A stretch of 64,000 nucleotides of DNA, taken from Takifugu bimaculatus (lineage: Eukaryota; Chordata; Actinopteri; Tetraodontiformes; Tetraodontidae). The notes beneath the pieces were generated by a model that searched no databases, had not been told where the DNA came from, and saw only the letters and a list, made by a program, of their open reading frames with translations. Where the stretch lies: assembly GCA_004026145.2 (NCBI GenBank), contig CP034993.1, positions 7,848,404 to 7,912,403 of the forward strand, given 5' to 3'. Each line of letters opens with the position of its first letter. Position 1 is the stretch's first letter. Shown here piece after piece: positions 26,401 to 34,700 of this stretch. Both the position numbers and the translations under genes were made by a program.

Positions 26401-29307
26401 AGATGACAGTGTAAATGATAGTTTGACAAGTCCTGATGATAATTATAACTTGTGTTATAGTTTCCCGTTGGGAGACTGGCAAACAGCCTTGTTGCTATCA
26501 GAGCAGCAGATTTTGCATATTGGCATTTGCGGCGCGCGCATCTCGATTGCGGCGTGCAGGAAAAACCTACCCAGCGTGTTATTCTGTGTCAGGGTCCAGT
26601 GTTTCCAGCGCAGCCTTTAAAAGCAAAGGTTTTTTTTATTGTCTAAATAGCTGTGAGAAAAGCTGTGATCTGTGTTGGTAGGGCTCCATCTTGTGGACAT
26701 CGTGAATAGTGCAGTTACACTTGTGTTGACTTCTGGGGGAAGGGGGGGTCATCCATCGCTTCTCCTTCAGTAAGCTCTTTTCTCTGCTTTCTCTCTCTCT
26801 GTTGTTCTGGTTCTTCTCCTGCAGTCTGATAAAAACATGTCTTGGTAGCCAACTCATGGAGCCGGCAGGAGCGCAGAGGCGTCACTGCAGCCCCTCCTGA
26901 ACTTCTGCCCCCCCACATTCGTCCTCCTCTGGACCTCCTCTGCCTACTTTATGTCAGCCTTGATTTCGCTGCCACTCTCCCTTTTCCTCCTTTCCCTTTC
27001 CTCCTCCCTTGGACTCTGCTGAGGACACTCGAGCTCTGCAGTCCCACACGCTGGACAGAGACTTGTTTGCATGCAATATTTGTGTTAAAATAAAGGGGAT
27101 TTTTGTTGGGTTGCTTTTTGATGACTGAGCCTTTTATCAGAACTACAGTTGGAGCGGAACCAATATGAAGCATCTGTTTTTATATCTTACTTGACCTCCT
27201 AATGAATGTATCACGAGCTGGACTCACTCTAATGGCATTAATGTGAAACTTTTCCTAATGCTGGTCATGATTCGGAATGTCCCTGCGGGACAGCTCGTAT
27301 GTTTAAAGCTGGGATGTCGAGCATATTCTGTTTGAAACAGACTCTTTTGTGGCAGTTTTTGTCTGTAAAAATATAATAAATGATTTTATTGTGCTTGAAT
27401 TGTTGTCCTTTTATTTAAAATGAGGTGGGGGGGGGATCTATAGCTTTATTGACAATAGTTGCATTTCTTCGCGGTAACCTCCTGTCCGTCCCTCCCCAGG
27501 ACGTCGGTGCCGTCTCAGCCCTCCTACGGCTCCTGCTCCCCAACTCACGGGAAAGTCAACAAGCTGCCCTCCGTCAGCCAGCTCATGAACCCCCAGCAGC
27601 GAAACACGCTCACCCCCTCCAGCATGTCTGGCGGCCTGACTGACAGTAAGTGTACCTTGTCTTAGTTGAGCTCTGCCCCCGCCCCAGGGCTTCTCATAAA
27701 CATCTCACCAGCATGTCAGGGCAGGCAGGAGGGGACCAGAACCCTCTCCTCTGTGACAGAAATTTCCCCTATAATAAAGAATGTGATCCCTGTGAGGTCC
27801 CCGACCGCCCCCCTCACACCCCCGCACACCCAGCCACCCCTCGTGTGTTTCCCTTAGACGTTGTGTAAATCTCAGAGCGGTCGGACGAAGCTCACAGCAG
27901 CTCCTCTTGTCTCTGCAGTGTCTCCCATGATGGGCACTCACGTCCCCATGAACGCTGACATGAGCTCACTGAGTCCCACTCACGCACTGCAGCAACAGCT
28001 ACCCCTGGTGCCTTCCTCCCACTGTACCCCCCCTCCTCCATACCCAATGGACAGCAGCATCTCCAGGTACCTCATCCGTCCGCATGGGACACACGTGCAC
28101 CTTACCTCAATTTACTCGGTTAAAGGAGATCTCTCTCAAATATGTTAAAAGAAATCAACTGTGCACGTAAATCAAGGAGCACTCCCAAGAGTCATATTTA
28201 ATTTGGTAAAAACAAAAAAAAAAATCACACGATAAACATCAGTATGAGACCAAAGATGGAAGTTTCTTGACTTCCTGTCTTTGTGCTAAAGTGAAGCCAC
28301 TGATTGGCCGTTTTGTACCAGTGACATCATCCTCGGCCAGCCGCAACCAGGAAGTGCACATACAGCTACTTCCTGTGGTTTATTCGTATGGATTTCTGGC
28401 AACAAATAATCACAAAAACAAATGAACTTTGTTTTTTTAAAGAGGCACTTGAACATGTAGGTGACATGTCCCTCTTAAAAAAAGTAGGAACCACGTTTGG
28501 ACAAATTTCACGGACAAATTTACATTATTCGTCTGGATTGAGGTCAAACTAAAAGAAAAAAGGAACGAGGGAGGAGGGGCTGAATTCCTGTACTGCAGCC
28601 TACCACCAGAGGGCATTCCAGATTAATCTATACACAAATTTGGAGCTCTGTTGCCTGCAAACATTCCAACTTGCTGGCCAACCTGCTGTAGGAAATGCGG
28701 AGTCAGCTGTCAGAGAGAAGTTCTGCTCTCCTCCCCGTGCTTTAACATGACTGATCTGACCTGAGCCGGTGGTTTTCAGCATGTTTACCTGTCTGGTGTG
28801 TTCCACAGCTTCCTATTACGACTGGGCTGCGCCGGCTGTTTGGACTACTTCACAGCACAAGGTCTAACCAACATCTACCAGATTGAGAACTATAACATGG
28901 AGGTGAGCCATTCCCTATCCAACACGAGTCATTTGCTGGGTTAGAAAGAAGAGTGGCGGCTCCCTCCCTCCCCCGCGAATACTAACCCTCCCCTGTGTAA
29001 TGACCATTAGGACTTGTCCAGGCTGAAGATCCCCTCAGAGTTCCAGCACATCATCTGGAAGGGCATCATGGAGCACCGACAGGCCATGGATTTTTCCCCT
29101 CCTCCCCACATAGTGCGCACCACCAGCGGGGCCTCCAGCGTCAGCGTGGGCGCCACCGAGGCCCGCGGCGAGCGCGTCATTGACGCCGTGCGCTTCACTC
29201 TGCGCCAGACCATTTCCTTCCCTCCCCGCGACGAGTGGTCCGACTTCTCCTTCGATCTGGATTCCCGCCGCAACAAACAGCAGCGCATCAAGGAGGAGGG
29301 CGAGTAA
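10240..29307 (+). CDS. tp63: tp63: p53-family transcription factor p63 (TA, DeltaN, alpha and gamma forms)
   Basis: p63 is a tetrameric nuclear DNA-binding factor that controls epidermal and appendage development. Coding exons seen: 10240-10374, 10450-10579 (TA), 14888-14929 (DeltaN start), then common exons 17967-18224, 24378-24564, 24641-24756, 25130-25239, 25335-25471, 25635-25717, 25819-25943, the gamma end 26825-26900, and the alpha exons 27500-27645, 27919-28066, 28809-28902, 29011-29307. All have GT-AG borders and compatible phases. DeltaN-alpha joins to 580 codons, close to the human form (about 586 from memory). Core-domain exons of 187, 116, 110, 137 and 83 nt match the sizes I recall for the human gene. 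The zinc ligands (CPNH; CNSSC) and contact arginines (MNRRP; [14 protein letters not shown]) are present. p73 is excluded by the DeltaN peptide, the gamma tail and the SUMO-type C-terminus IKEEGE. TA exon 1 is not seen. Confidence 0.97.
10450..10579 (+). CDS. tp63: tp63 TA exon 3
   Basis: Only 75 bp downstream of exon 2. Acceptor TCCTTTCAG, donor GTAAGT. It encodes the SVQPIELNF and ISMDCI motifs characteristic of TAp63. It ends in phase 0 and splices to the common exon at 17967. Confidence 0.92.
10580..14727. other. tp63 intron 3, part upstream of the DeltaN promoter
   Basis: No exon recognised. It contains homopolymer and GT tracts (about 11,990-12,004 T-rich; about 12,226-12,252 GT then G-rich; 13,982-13,991 C) and ordinary unique sequence. 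Regulatory elements for the DeltaN promoter may lie here, but I cannot single one out. Confidence 0.6.
14728..14734 (+). promoter_or_regulatory. TATA-like box of the internal DeltaNp63 promoter
   Basis: TATATAT lies 160 bp upstream of the DeltaN ATG, placing a start site near 14,760 and a leader of about 130 nt. The position just ahead of the DeltaN exon within intron 3 is where the second tp63 promoter lies in other vertebrates. The TATA assignment is inferred from motif and position only. Confidence 0.55.
14888..14929 (+). CDS. tp63: tp63 DeltaN-specific first coding exon
   Basis: ATG starts a 14-codon segment, MLYLETGTTTSYSE, ending at a GTAAGA donor. The human DeltaN exon encodes MLYLENNAQTQFSE, so the first five residues and the final SE match. 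It ends in phase 0, as needed to join the common exon at 17967. The resulting protein lacks the TA domain and is the dominant epidermal form in vertebrates. It is too short for ordinary gene finders. Confidence 0.93.
14930..17966. other. tp63 intron between the DeltaN exon and the first common exon
   Basis: No exon recognised. It contains a GT run followed by a G tract at 17,647-17,706. The rest is unremarkable unique sequence. Confidence 0.6.
17647..17706. repeat. (GT)n plus poly-G tract
   Basis: GT dinucleotides followed by an uninterrupted run of about 16 G. It lies about 260 bp upstream of a tp63 exon. Confidence 0.9.
17967..18224 (+). CDS. tp63: tp63 common exon 4 (linker to DNA-binding domain)
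   Basis: 258 nt, phase 0 at both ends. Acceptor TTTTTCTGCAG, donor GTAAGA. It encodes QYTNLGLLNSMDQ and the run through PSPAIPSNTDY to SSTAKSATWT, nearly identical to mammalian p63. It is the first exon shared by the TA and DeltaN forms. Confidence 0.96.
19437..19622 (-). mobile_element. tRNA-derived SINE, minus orientation
   Basis: Read on the minus strand, the head ends with a pol III B-box-like GGTTCAAGACC. It is followed by a body resembling AGTAGGGGGAGGTACCAGAACACC and a tail of the form TGAGGTGCCCTTCAGCAAGGC. The same ordered blocks occur in plus orientation at 32,197-32,335, so the two are diverged members of one family. No target-site duplication was identified. Confidence 0.75.
21801..21837. 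repeat. Perfect 16-bp inverted repeat (hairpin)
   Basis: Arms 21,801-21,816 and 21,822-21,837 (ATTTTACACCTTTTTT and its complement) are separated by a 5-nt loop. Weaker pairing continues outward between CTG on the left and CAG on the right with a 3-nt bulge. Confidence 0.85.
22653..22700 (+). repeat. (CAG)16 triplet repeat in tp63 intron 4
   Basis: Sixteen uninterrupted CAG units, preceded by a GGC/CAG compound at about 22,602-22,627. The resulting poly-Ala/poly-Ser frames are not part of a recognisable exon. Confidence 0.95.
23415..23447. repeat. (GT)n microsatellite
   Basis: GT run; similar shorter runs are at 22,740-22,770 and 24,143-24,169. A T tract lies at 23,101-23,118. Confidence 0.93.
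24378..24564 (+). CDS. tp63: tp63 exon 5 (start of DNA-binding domain)
   Basis: 187 nt. Acceptor TTTTCCAG, donor GTCCGT. It encodes [20 protein letters not shown] through KRCPNHELSREFND. The Cys and His of CPNH are two of the four zinc ligands of the p53-family fold. Confidence 0.97.
24641..24756 (+). CDS. tp63: tp63 exon 6 (DNA-binding domain)
   Basis: 116 nt after a 76-bp intron. It encodes GQMAPPSHLIRVEGNNHAQY through LVPYEPPQ. Donor GTGAGC. Confidence 0.97.
25130..25239 (+). CDS. tp63: tp63 exon 7 (DNA-binding domain)
   Basis: 110 nt. It encodes VGTEFTTILYNFMCNSSCVG and GMNRRPILIIVTLETR. It carries the other two zinc-ligand cysteines and the minor-groove arginine in MNRRP. Confidence 0.97.
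25335..25471 (+). CDS. tp63: tp63 exon 8 (DNA-binding domain)
   Basis: 137 nt. It encodes [20 protein letters not shown] and the basic linker through TKSSEGTKH. It contains the major-groove DNA-contact segment. Confidence 0.97.
25635..25717 (+). CDS. tp63: tp63 exon 9 (nuclear localisation signal)
   Basis: 83 nt. It encodes PFRQVSHGIQMSTIKKRRST through EEVFCLP. The IKKRR cluster is the conserved nuclear localisation signal. Confidence 0.96.
25819..25943 (+). CDS. tp63: tp63 exon 10 (oligomerisation domain)
   Basis: 125 nt. It encodes GREIYEILVKIKESLELMQF and a Gln-rich end, QQQQNLLQKQ. The helix is the tetramerisation domain. The donor GTGAGT can join either the gamma exon at 26825 or the alpha exon at 27500; both keep the reading frame with the split codon CA|N. 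Confidence 0.96.
26825..26900 (+). CDS. tp63: tp63 gamma-specific terminal exon
   Basis: Acceptor TTCTCCTGCAG. Joined to exon 10 it adds H LIKTCLGSQLMEPAG and a short tail to a TGA at 26898. The human gamma tail begins HLLSACFRNELVEP, which matches in spacing and key residues (H-L, C, L-x-E-P). The tail here is about 24 residues beyond the junction, shorter than the human one. This isoform lacks the SAM and inhibitory domains. Confidence 0.85.
27089..27094 (+). terminator. Poly(A) signal for tp63 gamma transcripts
   Basis: AATAAA 190 bp after the gamma stop codon. A second AATAAA lies at 27,375-27,380. Both precede the alpha exon at 27500, so they would terminate only the short form. Confidence 0.65.
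27500..27645 (+). CDS. tp63: tp63 exon 11 (alpha/beta C-terminal region)
   Basis: 146 nt. It encodes KLPSVSQLMNPQQRNTLTP, highly similar to the human stretch. Acceptor CCTCCCCAG, donor GTAAGT. Confidence 0.95.
27919..28066 (+). CDS. tp63: tp63 exon 12 (PY motif)
   Basis: 148 nt. It encodes SPMMGTHVPMN through SHCTPPPPYPMDSSIS. PPPPYP is the PY motif recognised by WW-domain ubiquitin ligases in mammalian p63. Confidence 0.95.
28067..28808. other. tp63 intron 12
   Basis: No exon or repeat of note. It contains an A-rich run near 28,208-28,224. Confidence 0.6.
28809..28902 (+). CDS. tp63: tp63 exon 13 (SAM domain, first part)
   Basis: 94 nt. It encodes SFLLRLGCAGCLDYFTAQGL through YQIENYNME. 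Skipping it would shift the frame and give a beta-type tail. Confidence 0.95.
29011..29307 (+). CDS. tp63: tp63 exon 14 (SAM end and transactivation-inhibitory domain)
   Basis: Acceptor GACCATTAG; stop TAA at 29305. It encodes DLSRLKIPSEFQHIIWKGI, then the inhibitory domain with RFTLRQTISFPPRDEW, ending IKEEGE. IKEE is the sumoylation consensus at the p63-alpha C-terminus. Confidence 0.97.
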   Translation, partial: DLSRLKIPSEFQHIIWKGIMEHRQAMDFSPPPHIVRTTSGASSVSVGATEARGERVIDAVRFTLRQTISFPPRDEWSDFSFDLDSRRNKQQRIKEEGE

Positions 29308-29728
29308 AGACGCGCTCCTGCGCTCCGGTTCATCATTTCACCCCGATGGGACGTTTCCACTAAATACTGCTGAGAACCAACCGCATCTTCAGATTTGAGC
29401 TGCACTTATTTGCATTTGTTCGAGTTAAAGTGCGTTTTAATGATGTCCTAATTTCTTGAGAGCACTTAAGAAATGCTACGATTTCAGGATTGATTTAAGG
29501 TTGTTGTTATTTTTCAAGTTTTTTTTTTTTCCAAGTGTTTGCGACGCATTCATTCCCATATTCGAGCATGACTGCAAACAATACTCACATTAGAGGGCTT
29601 AGTTGGGCTTCTGTTTCTGCTATGGGCCATAGCAAACGTGTATTATCATTTTTATATGCATCATTCTTGTTCCCATTAGTCACCTACACTGGTGTTCACG
29701 TGTGACACGAGTCAGCATTGATTGTATA

Positions 29729-29736
29729 CATTTCAA
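29729..29736 (+). promoter_or_regulatory. Candidate miR-203 target site (8-mer seed match)
   Basis: CATTTCAA pairs with miR-203 positions 2-8 plus A opposite position 1. A second heptamer match is at 29,334-29,340. miR-203 repression of p63 in skin is established in mammals; its operation here is inferred from seed matches. Confidence 0.55.
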
Positions 29737-30407
29737 CTTTGTCGGAAGTATTAATGTTCAGTGACGGGCAGTATGATTTCCTGCTGTATTTTATGTTTTT
29801 GTATGTCTTTTCTGAGACCAACATGCGCGCGCGCACGCACGCCAGCCTCTCAGGTGGTGTTTAAGTGACGGATGGAGGCCTACATGCCTGTTACTGCCCC
29901 AGTGTTTTGTAGTACTATGACTGATGACCTTTTAGTCTTTGTGGCTCTTTTTTTGTGTTACTGCTGCGCAAATGGCTGGTTGCATTTTCAGAGCAGGCTT
30001 TTCTCTTGCTGTATGCTTGGCACAATTATCATTGTTGTTATTTTGTTTTGTTTTTATTCAAATTCATGAACCGTGGTTTGGTAGAGGTTTTTTTTTTTCA
30101 TGTCATAACTGGCCAGAATCCTTGATGTTAATGTATATAAATTTGTATAGTTTTTTTTTCAAAGTCTCCCTTAAAATGCATTAAAGAACGCATAGTGAAG
30201 TGAATATTGCCTACAAATTTTACCGGTGACAAAACAAAAGAAAAATGAATTGAAAACAGCATAAACCCGTGTTCCCGCGTTTGAGATCCTAGTTTCAACT
30301 TTTATTTCAAGAAGCCAGAATTGTCAGAAAGCTGAAATTCTGCATTTTCATATTTTTGTATGTTTTGTAAATATATTGCTATACTGAGGGTATTTTGATA
30401 TAATTGA

Positions 30408-30413
30408 AATAAA
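30408..30413 (+). terminator. Poly(A) signal of tp63 alpha
   Basis: AATAAA in an AT-rich stretch 1.1 kb after the stop codon. An ATTAAA variant lies at about 30,179. Confidence 0.75.
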
Positions 30414-30684
30414 TATCAATACTTGTTGTACTGCATGTTAATACTTCCAAGTGTCTGATTATTTTGTCAGATTTATAGAACTGTGAACTCATTTTAACTA
30501 CAAACCCCAAACCTCAACCACATCTGAGCTTCAGTTAAGTCAAATATATTATAAAATCGGTGGAGGTATATATAAATATAGTTGTTTTTTTTTGAATAAG
30601 TGATAATTTAATTACTCACCCTTGACCACCAGGGGGCGCACAAGCATCGGTAGAAGTCAATCACCAAACGTCTGCAGCGATTCC

Positions 30685-30690
30685 TTTATT
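30685..30690 (-). terminator. Poly(A) signal of zbtb11
   Basis: AATAAA on the minus strand, 196 bp beyond the zbtb11 stop. It lies about 275 bp from the tp63 signal, so the two genes end tail-to-tail with almost no spacer. Confidence 0.65.
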
Positions 30691-30885
30691 ATTCAAAACC
30701 TTTGTGTAACCCAGGTTATCCACTTATTTATGTACACAATAAACACGCCACTCCCCAAAATTAACTTATGTACATTACAAAATGAACATTTGCCAAAAAA
30801 TAGTTAGCTGCTAATAACTTTGAGTTACAATTTTTACAGAGGGTTTGAACAAACATGGATGGTTTTGTGGTGAAGGGAGGAACGG

Positions 30886-31415
30886 TCACTCCACTTCTGC
30901 CACGTGAGCGACCTCCACCTCCATGGTCTGAATCAGGTCAGGGGCCCCTTCCGGTTTGGTCTCCGTCAGGGCGTGCTGGGCCAAAACATAGTTCACCACC
31001 TGCATGATTCCCTGATCCGAGAGAGTTGCCATGGAGCCTTCTGCTGCCTGCACGGCCTCCATGGTCTCCACCGTCTCCTCGGTGATCAACACCGTCTCGA
31101 TCTCTTCTGCGGGTTGGTGCTGGGCTGGTCGCAGCTCTGGGGGCAGATCGGACGCCAGAATACTGACTGCGTGCTCCACCTGCGTGCCCTGGTTGTGAAA
31201 CTGGAGGGTGTCTTTCTCCAGCATGATCTTTCCGGGCAGATTGTCCACGTGGTACTTGGCCATGTGTTTCCGCAGGGTGCGCGCGTCGATATGGGCCTCC
31301 TGGCACAGGGGGCACACGTACGGTCGCTCGCCTGTGTGCGTGCGGACGTGGCGTTTGAGAGAGCGGGCGTCAGCCCAGGCGACGCCACAGGTGAGACACT
31401 CGAATGGTTTCACTC
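30886..31415 (-). CDS. zbtb11: zbtb11 exon 10 (fingers 11-12 and C-terminus)
   Basis: It encodes GVKPFECLTCGVAWADARSL and YVCPLCQEAHIDARTLRKH, then a tail with KIMLEKDTLQFHNQGTQVEH and LSDQGIMQVVNYVLAQ as in mammals. Stop at 30886-30888. Confidence 0.96.
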
Positions 31416-31716
31416 CTGCAAACATAAACAAGTAAATAAATAGATAGATAAATCATAAGCAGCTTCCAGTTACTCATGTCAGGCCCAGAGTCTCACCCTG
31501 GTGGTTGTTGACGTGGCGTCTGTATTCCCGGAGCTGAGTGAACTTCCTCCCACACTGCTCGCACTCCCTCACCAGGTTCTGTTTGACCCGGCCCTTCTTC
31601 CCGTGAGTGGCTTTCTTTACATGTCTCCTGAACAGAGCCTTTTCATAAAACTCCTTTCCACACACGTTACACCTGCAAGAACATACTTGATCAATACGCA
31701 GATTCCAGAGCAGGGA

Positions 31717-31747
<31 letters not shown>

Positions 31748-34700
31748 TAGCGTCTTATATAATCAAAATAGTTTCTAGGCGCTTTCCAGAATCCCAAGGC
31801 CTGATCCCAGACAAGCAACAGTGGCAAGGAAAAACTCCCCTTTAACAGGAAGAAATCCTCAGCAGGACCAGGCTCATGTAGGGGGACCCTCCTGCTGATG
31901 GGGGGGTGGGTAGAGAGAGAGGAGAGGAGAGGAGAGGAGAGGAGAGGAGAGGAGAGGAGAGGAGAGGAGAGGAGAGAGGGACTGAGAGGGATCAGTCCCA
32001 AGTATGCTAACAGCTGCTCCTTCTCCTTTATGAATGTACGGTACATTTTTATTCTGGTTTCATACGATTCCCGACTATAAAACAGCATTAAAATGAGCCT
32101 GAGTGTATCACATTTCTGAGCGAGCTACATCTTGAACTATCACCAGGGCGATATTTTATCAAGCTTCTCGAGTCAGGAATTTAAATACACATATTTAAGG
32201 CAGCAGCTCGGTCTGTGGCTGAGAAGCGGAGGGTTGTCGGTTCAAGCCCCGGTGCGGACAAAATTTAGGAGGCGTTCTGGTAGTAGGGAGAAGTGCCAGA
32301 ACACCTTCAGAGCACAGCTGAGGTACCCTTAAACAGTTTATTCAACCTTTAAATTGCTGACAAGGGGGTGAAACAGGGGTACGCTGCCTTCACCCATATA
32401 CAGCTGTACATACAAATAAACCAGTAAGAGTAACAAGGAACCAGTATGAGATTAACTGGTGGTATTTCCTGAATGTTATCCTAAAGTACAGTTGTGTAAT
32501 TAATCACAGTAAATCCTCTCTCGTAACAGCTCAACATAAATGAGAAGCCTGTTTAATAATTCCAGCCACATAATAATGTAACACAATCAGCAATCGTGAG
32601 TCTGGGTTTGGATCACGCGGCTCAGACTTCAGGACTTACTTAAAGGGCTCCGCTACGCTGTGCGACTTCACGTGCGAGTACCAGTCCTTCTTCCAGCTGT
32701 AGCACTTCCCGCACACCTGACACTGGAAAGGCTTCAGACCGATGTGCTTGTTCATGTGCTGCTGCAGATCTTTTGCCTCATAGAATCTCTTGTCACAGCT
32801 GAGGCGGGAAGACAGGACGGCACTTTAATAGATGAGCTCAGTGACGATGATGATGATGAGGATGATGCTGCTCGATCCGATGGAAAGTGTTACTCACTGA
32901 ACGCAGGCGAAGGCGCGCCCGGTAGGTTTGGGCTGGTGCTTCTTCAGGTGTTTGCTCAAGGCCGAGGCTCGGTGAAAAGTCGCTCCGCACGTGTTGCACA
33001 GGTACTTTGATTCGCCTGTTGTATCCAAGCAGGGAAACAGCAAAAGAGTTTCAACTCAAGACTCAAACCGCAACCGGGAATGTTTGAATTCCTCTTCATT
33101 ACTGCAATGACAACACGGTTTGCTACTGAGGGATAAAGAACGTGGACAGCAGGCTGACCTGTGTGGAGGCTGGTGTGCTCCTCCATGCCCCTCTTGCTTA
33201 CAAATAACTTCTTGCAGTATTCACACTGGAACTGCTTGGTGAGCCCGTGCAGCGTGCGGTGCACGCTCAGGCTGTGCTTGTTGGTGAACGACTTGCCGCA
33301 CACCTTACAGGAGTGAGGCCGCACCCCGGTGTGGTTCAGCATGTGGATCCGGAGGGAGTACAGCTTGGGCAAGGTCTTGCCGCAGATGTCGCAGACGAAT
33401 TCTCTCTTGGTGTGCGGCGACTGGGCCTTATCCTCCAGCTCGCCCTCGCCCTTCCCCTCCGAAGGGGGTTCTGGCGGGGCTTTGCCGAGCGCCGCGCGGT
33501 GGCTGCTCTGCTGCTTGTGTCGGGCCAGGTGAGGGCGGAGCGAGGCCGCATACTGGAATTCCTTATGACACAGCTACAGTAAAGACACAGAAGAGTGGTC
33601 AGTGGGGTTTTTTTACGCCCCCCCACAGCAATAATGAACTAGACATGCTGGTTGAAGCTTACGTTGCACTTGTAACCGCGAGATTTCTCGTGCTTGAGCG
33701 TGTGCATGATGAGGGAGTATCTCCTTTCGAAGGACATGCCGCAGTCAGGACAGGTGTGCTCGCCGGTGACGGCGCCCTCCGCACGGCTCTTCTTTGCGGC
33801 CGCAGCCTCAGAGTCCGCATCAGTTTTGACCTCTTCCACCGCCTTGCCGTCCACCGAGTGAGCCTCTGGGTCTCCCTCTGGGGGTGCCCCCGTCTCAGAC
33901 TGTCCTGCGCCCGGACTCTGAACTGGATGCTTCGGTGGTCTTCCCCTCTTGCCCGGTCTCGGAGCAGCCTAAAACCAGATTCTTGTTTCATGTATCCATC
34001 TGTGATTACCTTAAGTTTAAACATTGAACAACAGTTTGGAAGATTACAAGAATAAAAGTCTGACAGATGACTGCTGCTATCATTTGTGAGGAACAAACCT
34101 TCATTTTAAACCCTGAAAGTGTGTTATGAGACAGCCGTGAGCAGTCTAAATGTAGTTTGGCCGTGCTGGGGTGACAGCATACCTTTGGAGTGACGGCACG
34201 TGGAGGAGTTGCACCCTTCTCCTCCTCTTCCTCCTCAAGCCCCATATGGAGACGAGCATAACCGCCCTCGGCAATGGATCGCTGCCTCAGTCGCCTCCTG
34301 TTCAGGTCATCTGAAAGGCTCTCCTGCTGGTCTCCTTGGCTCTCGTCAGCAGATGGGACCTCTTCCTCCACGGGCGCAGGTTCCAGCTCCACATCCTTTT
34401 TCACTTTAGCCGGACGACCCCGTTTACGCTTCTGAGGTTTAGGTGCCGACTCGGCATCCTCCGGAGGCGCGGCCGTTTCGGGCGCTGCGGCAGACTCCAG
34501 GTTGGCGGCCTCTGACGGAGCCTTTTCTGGGTCCACGTGAATGACAAAAGCTGCTGTTTCGGCGGCTGGGGGCTGCTCCATGGCCAGGCAGGCTGAGACC
34601 ATGGCCAGAGACTCGCTGGCTCCGGCCTGACCGCTGTGGGTGACCACGGTCATCGTCTCCGCCTCCATTCCCTCAGCGCCGCCTGTGATGAGTGTCACCG

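Larger units (their letters stand above)
29308..30430 (+). other. tp63: tp63 alpha 3' UTR
   Basis: About 1.1 kb, AT-rich towards the end. It holds two CATTTCA heptamers complementary to the miR-203 seed (29,334-29,340 and 29,729-29,735, the second followed by A). The end is inferred from the poly(A) signal at 30,408. Confidence 0.75.

Noticed and set aside
32197..32260. Functional tRNA gene
   Set aside because: A- and B-box-like motifs are present but too close together, and the flanks match a SINE body and tail rather than a cloverleaf.
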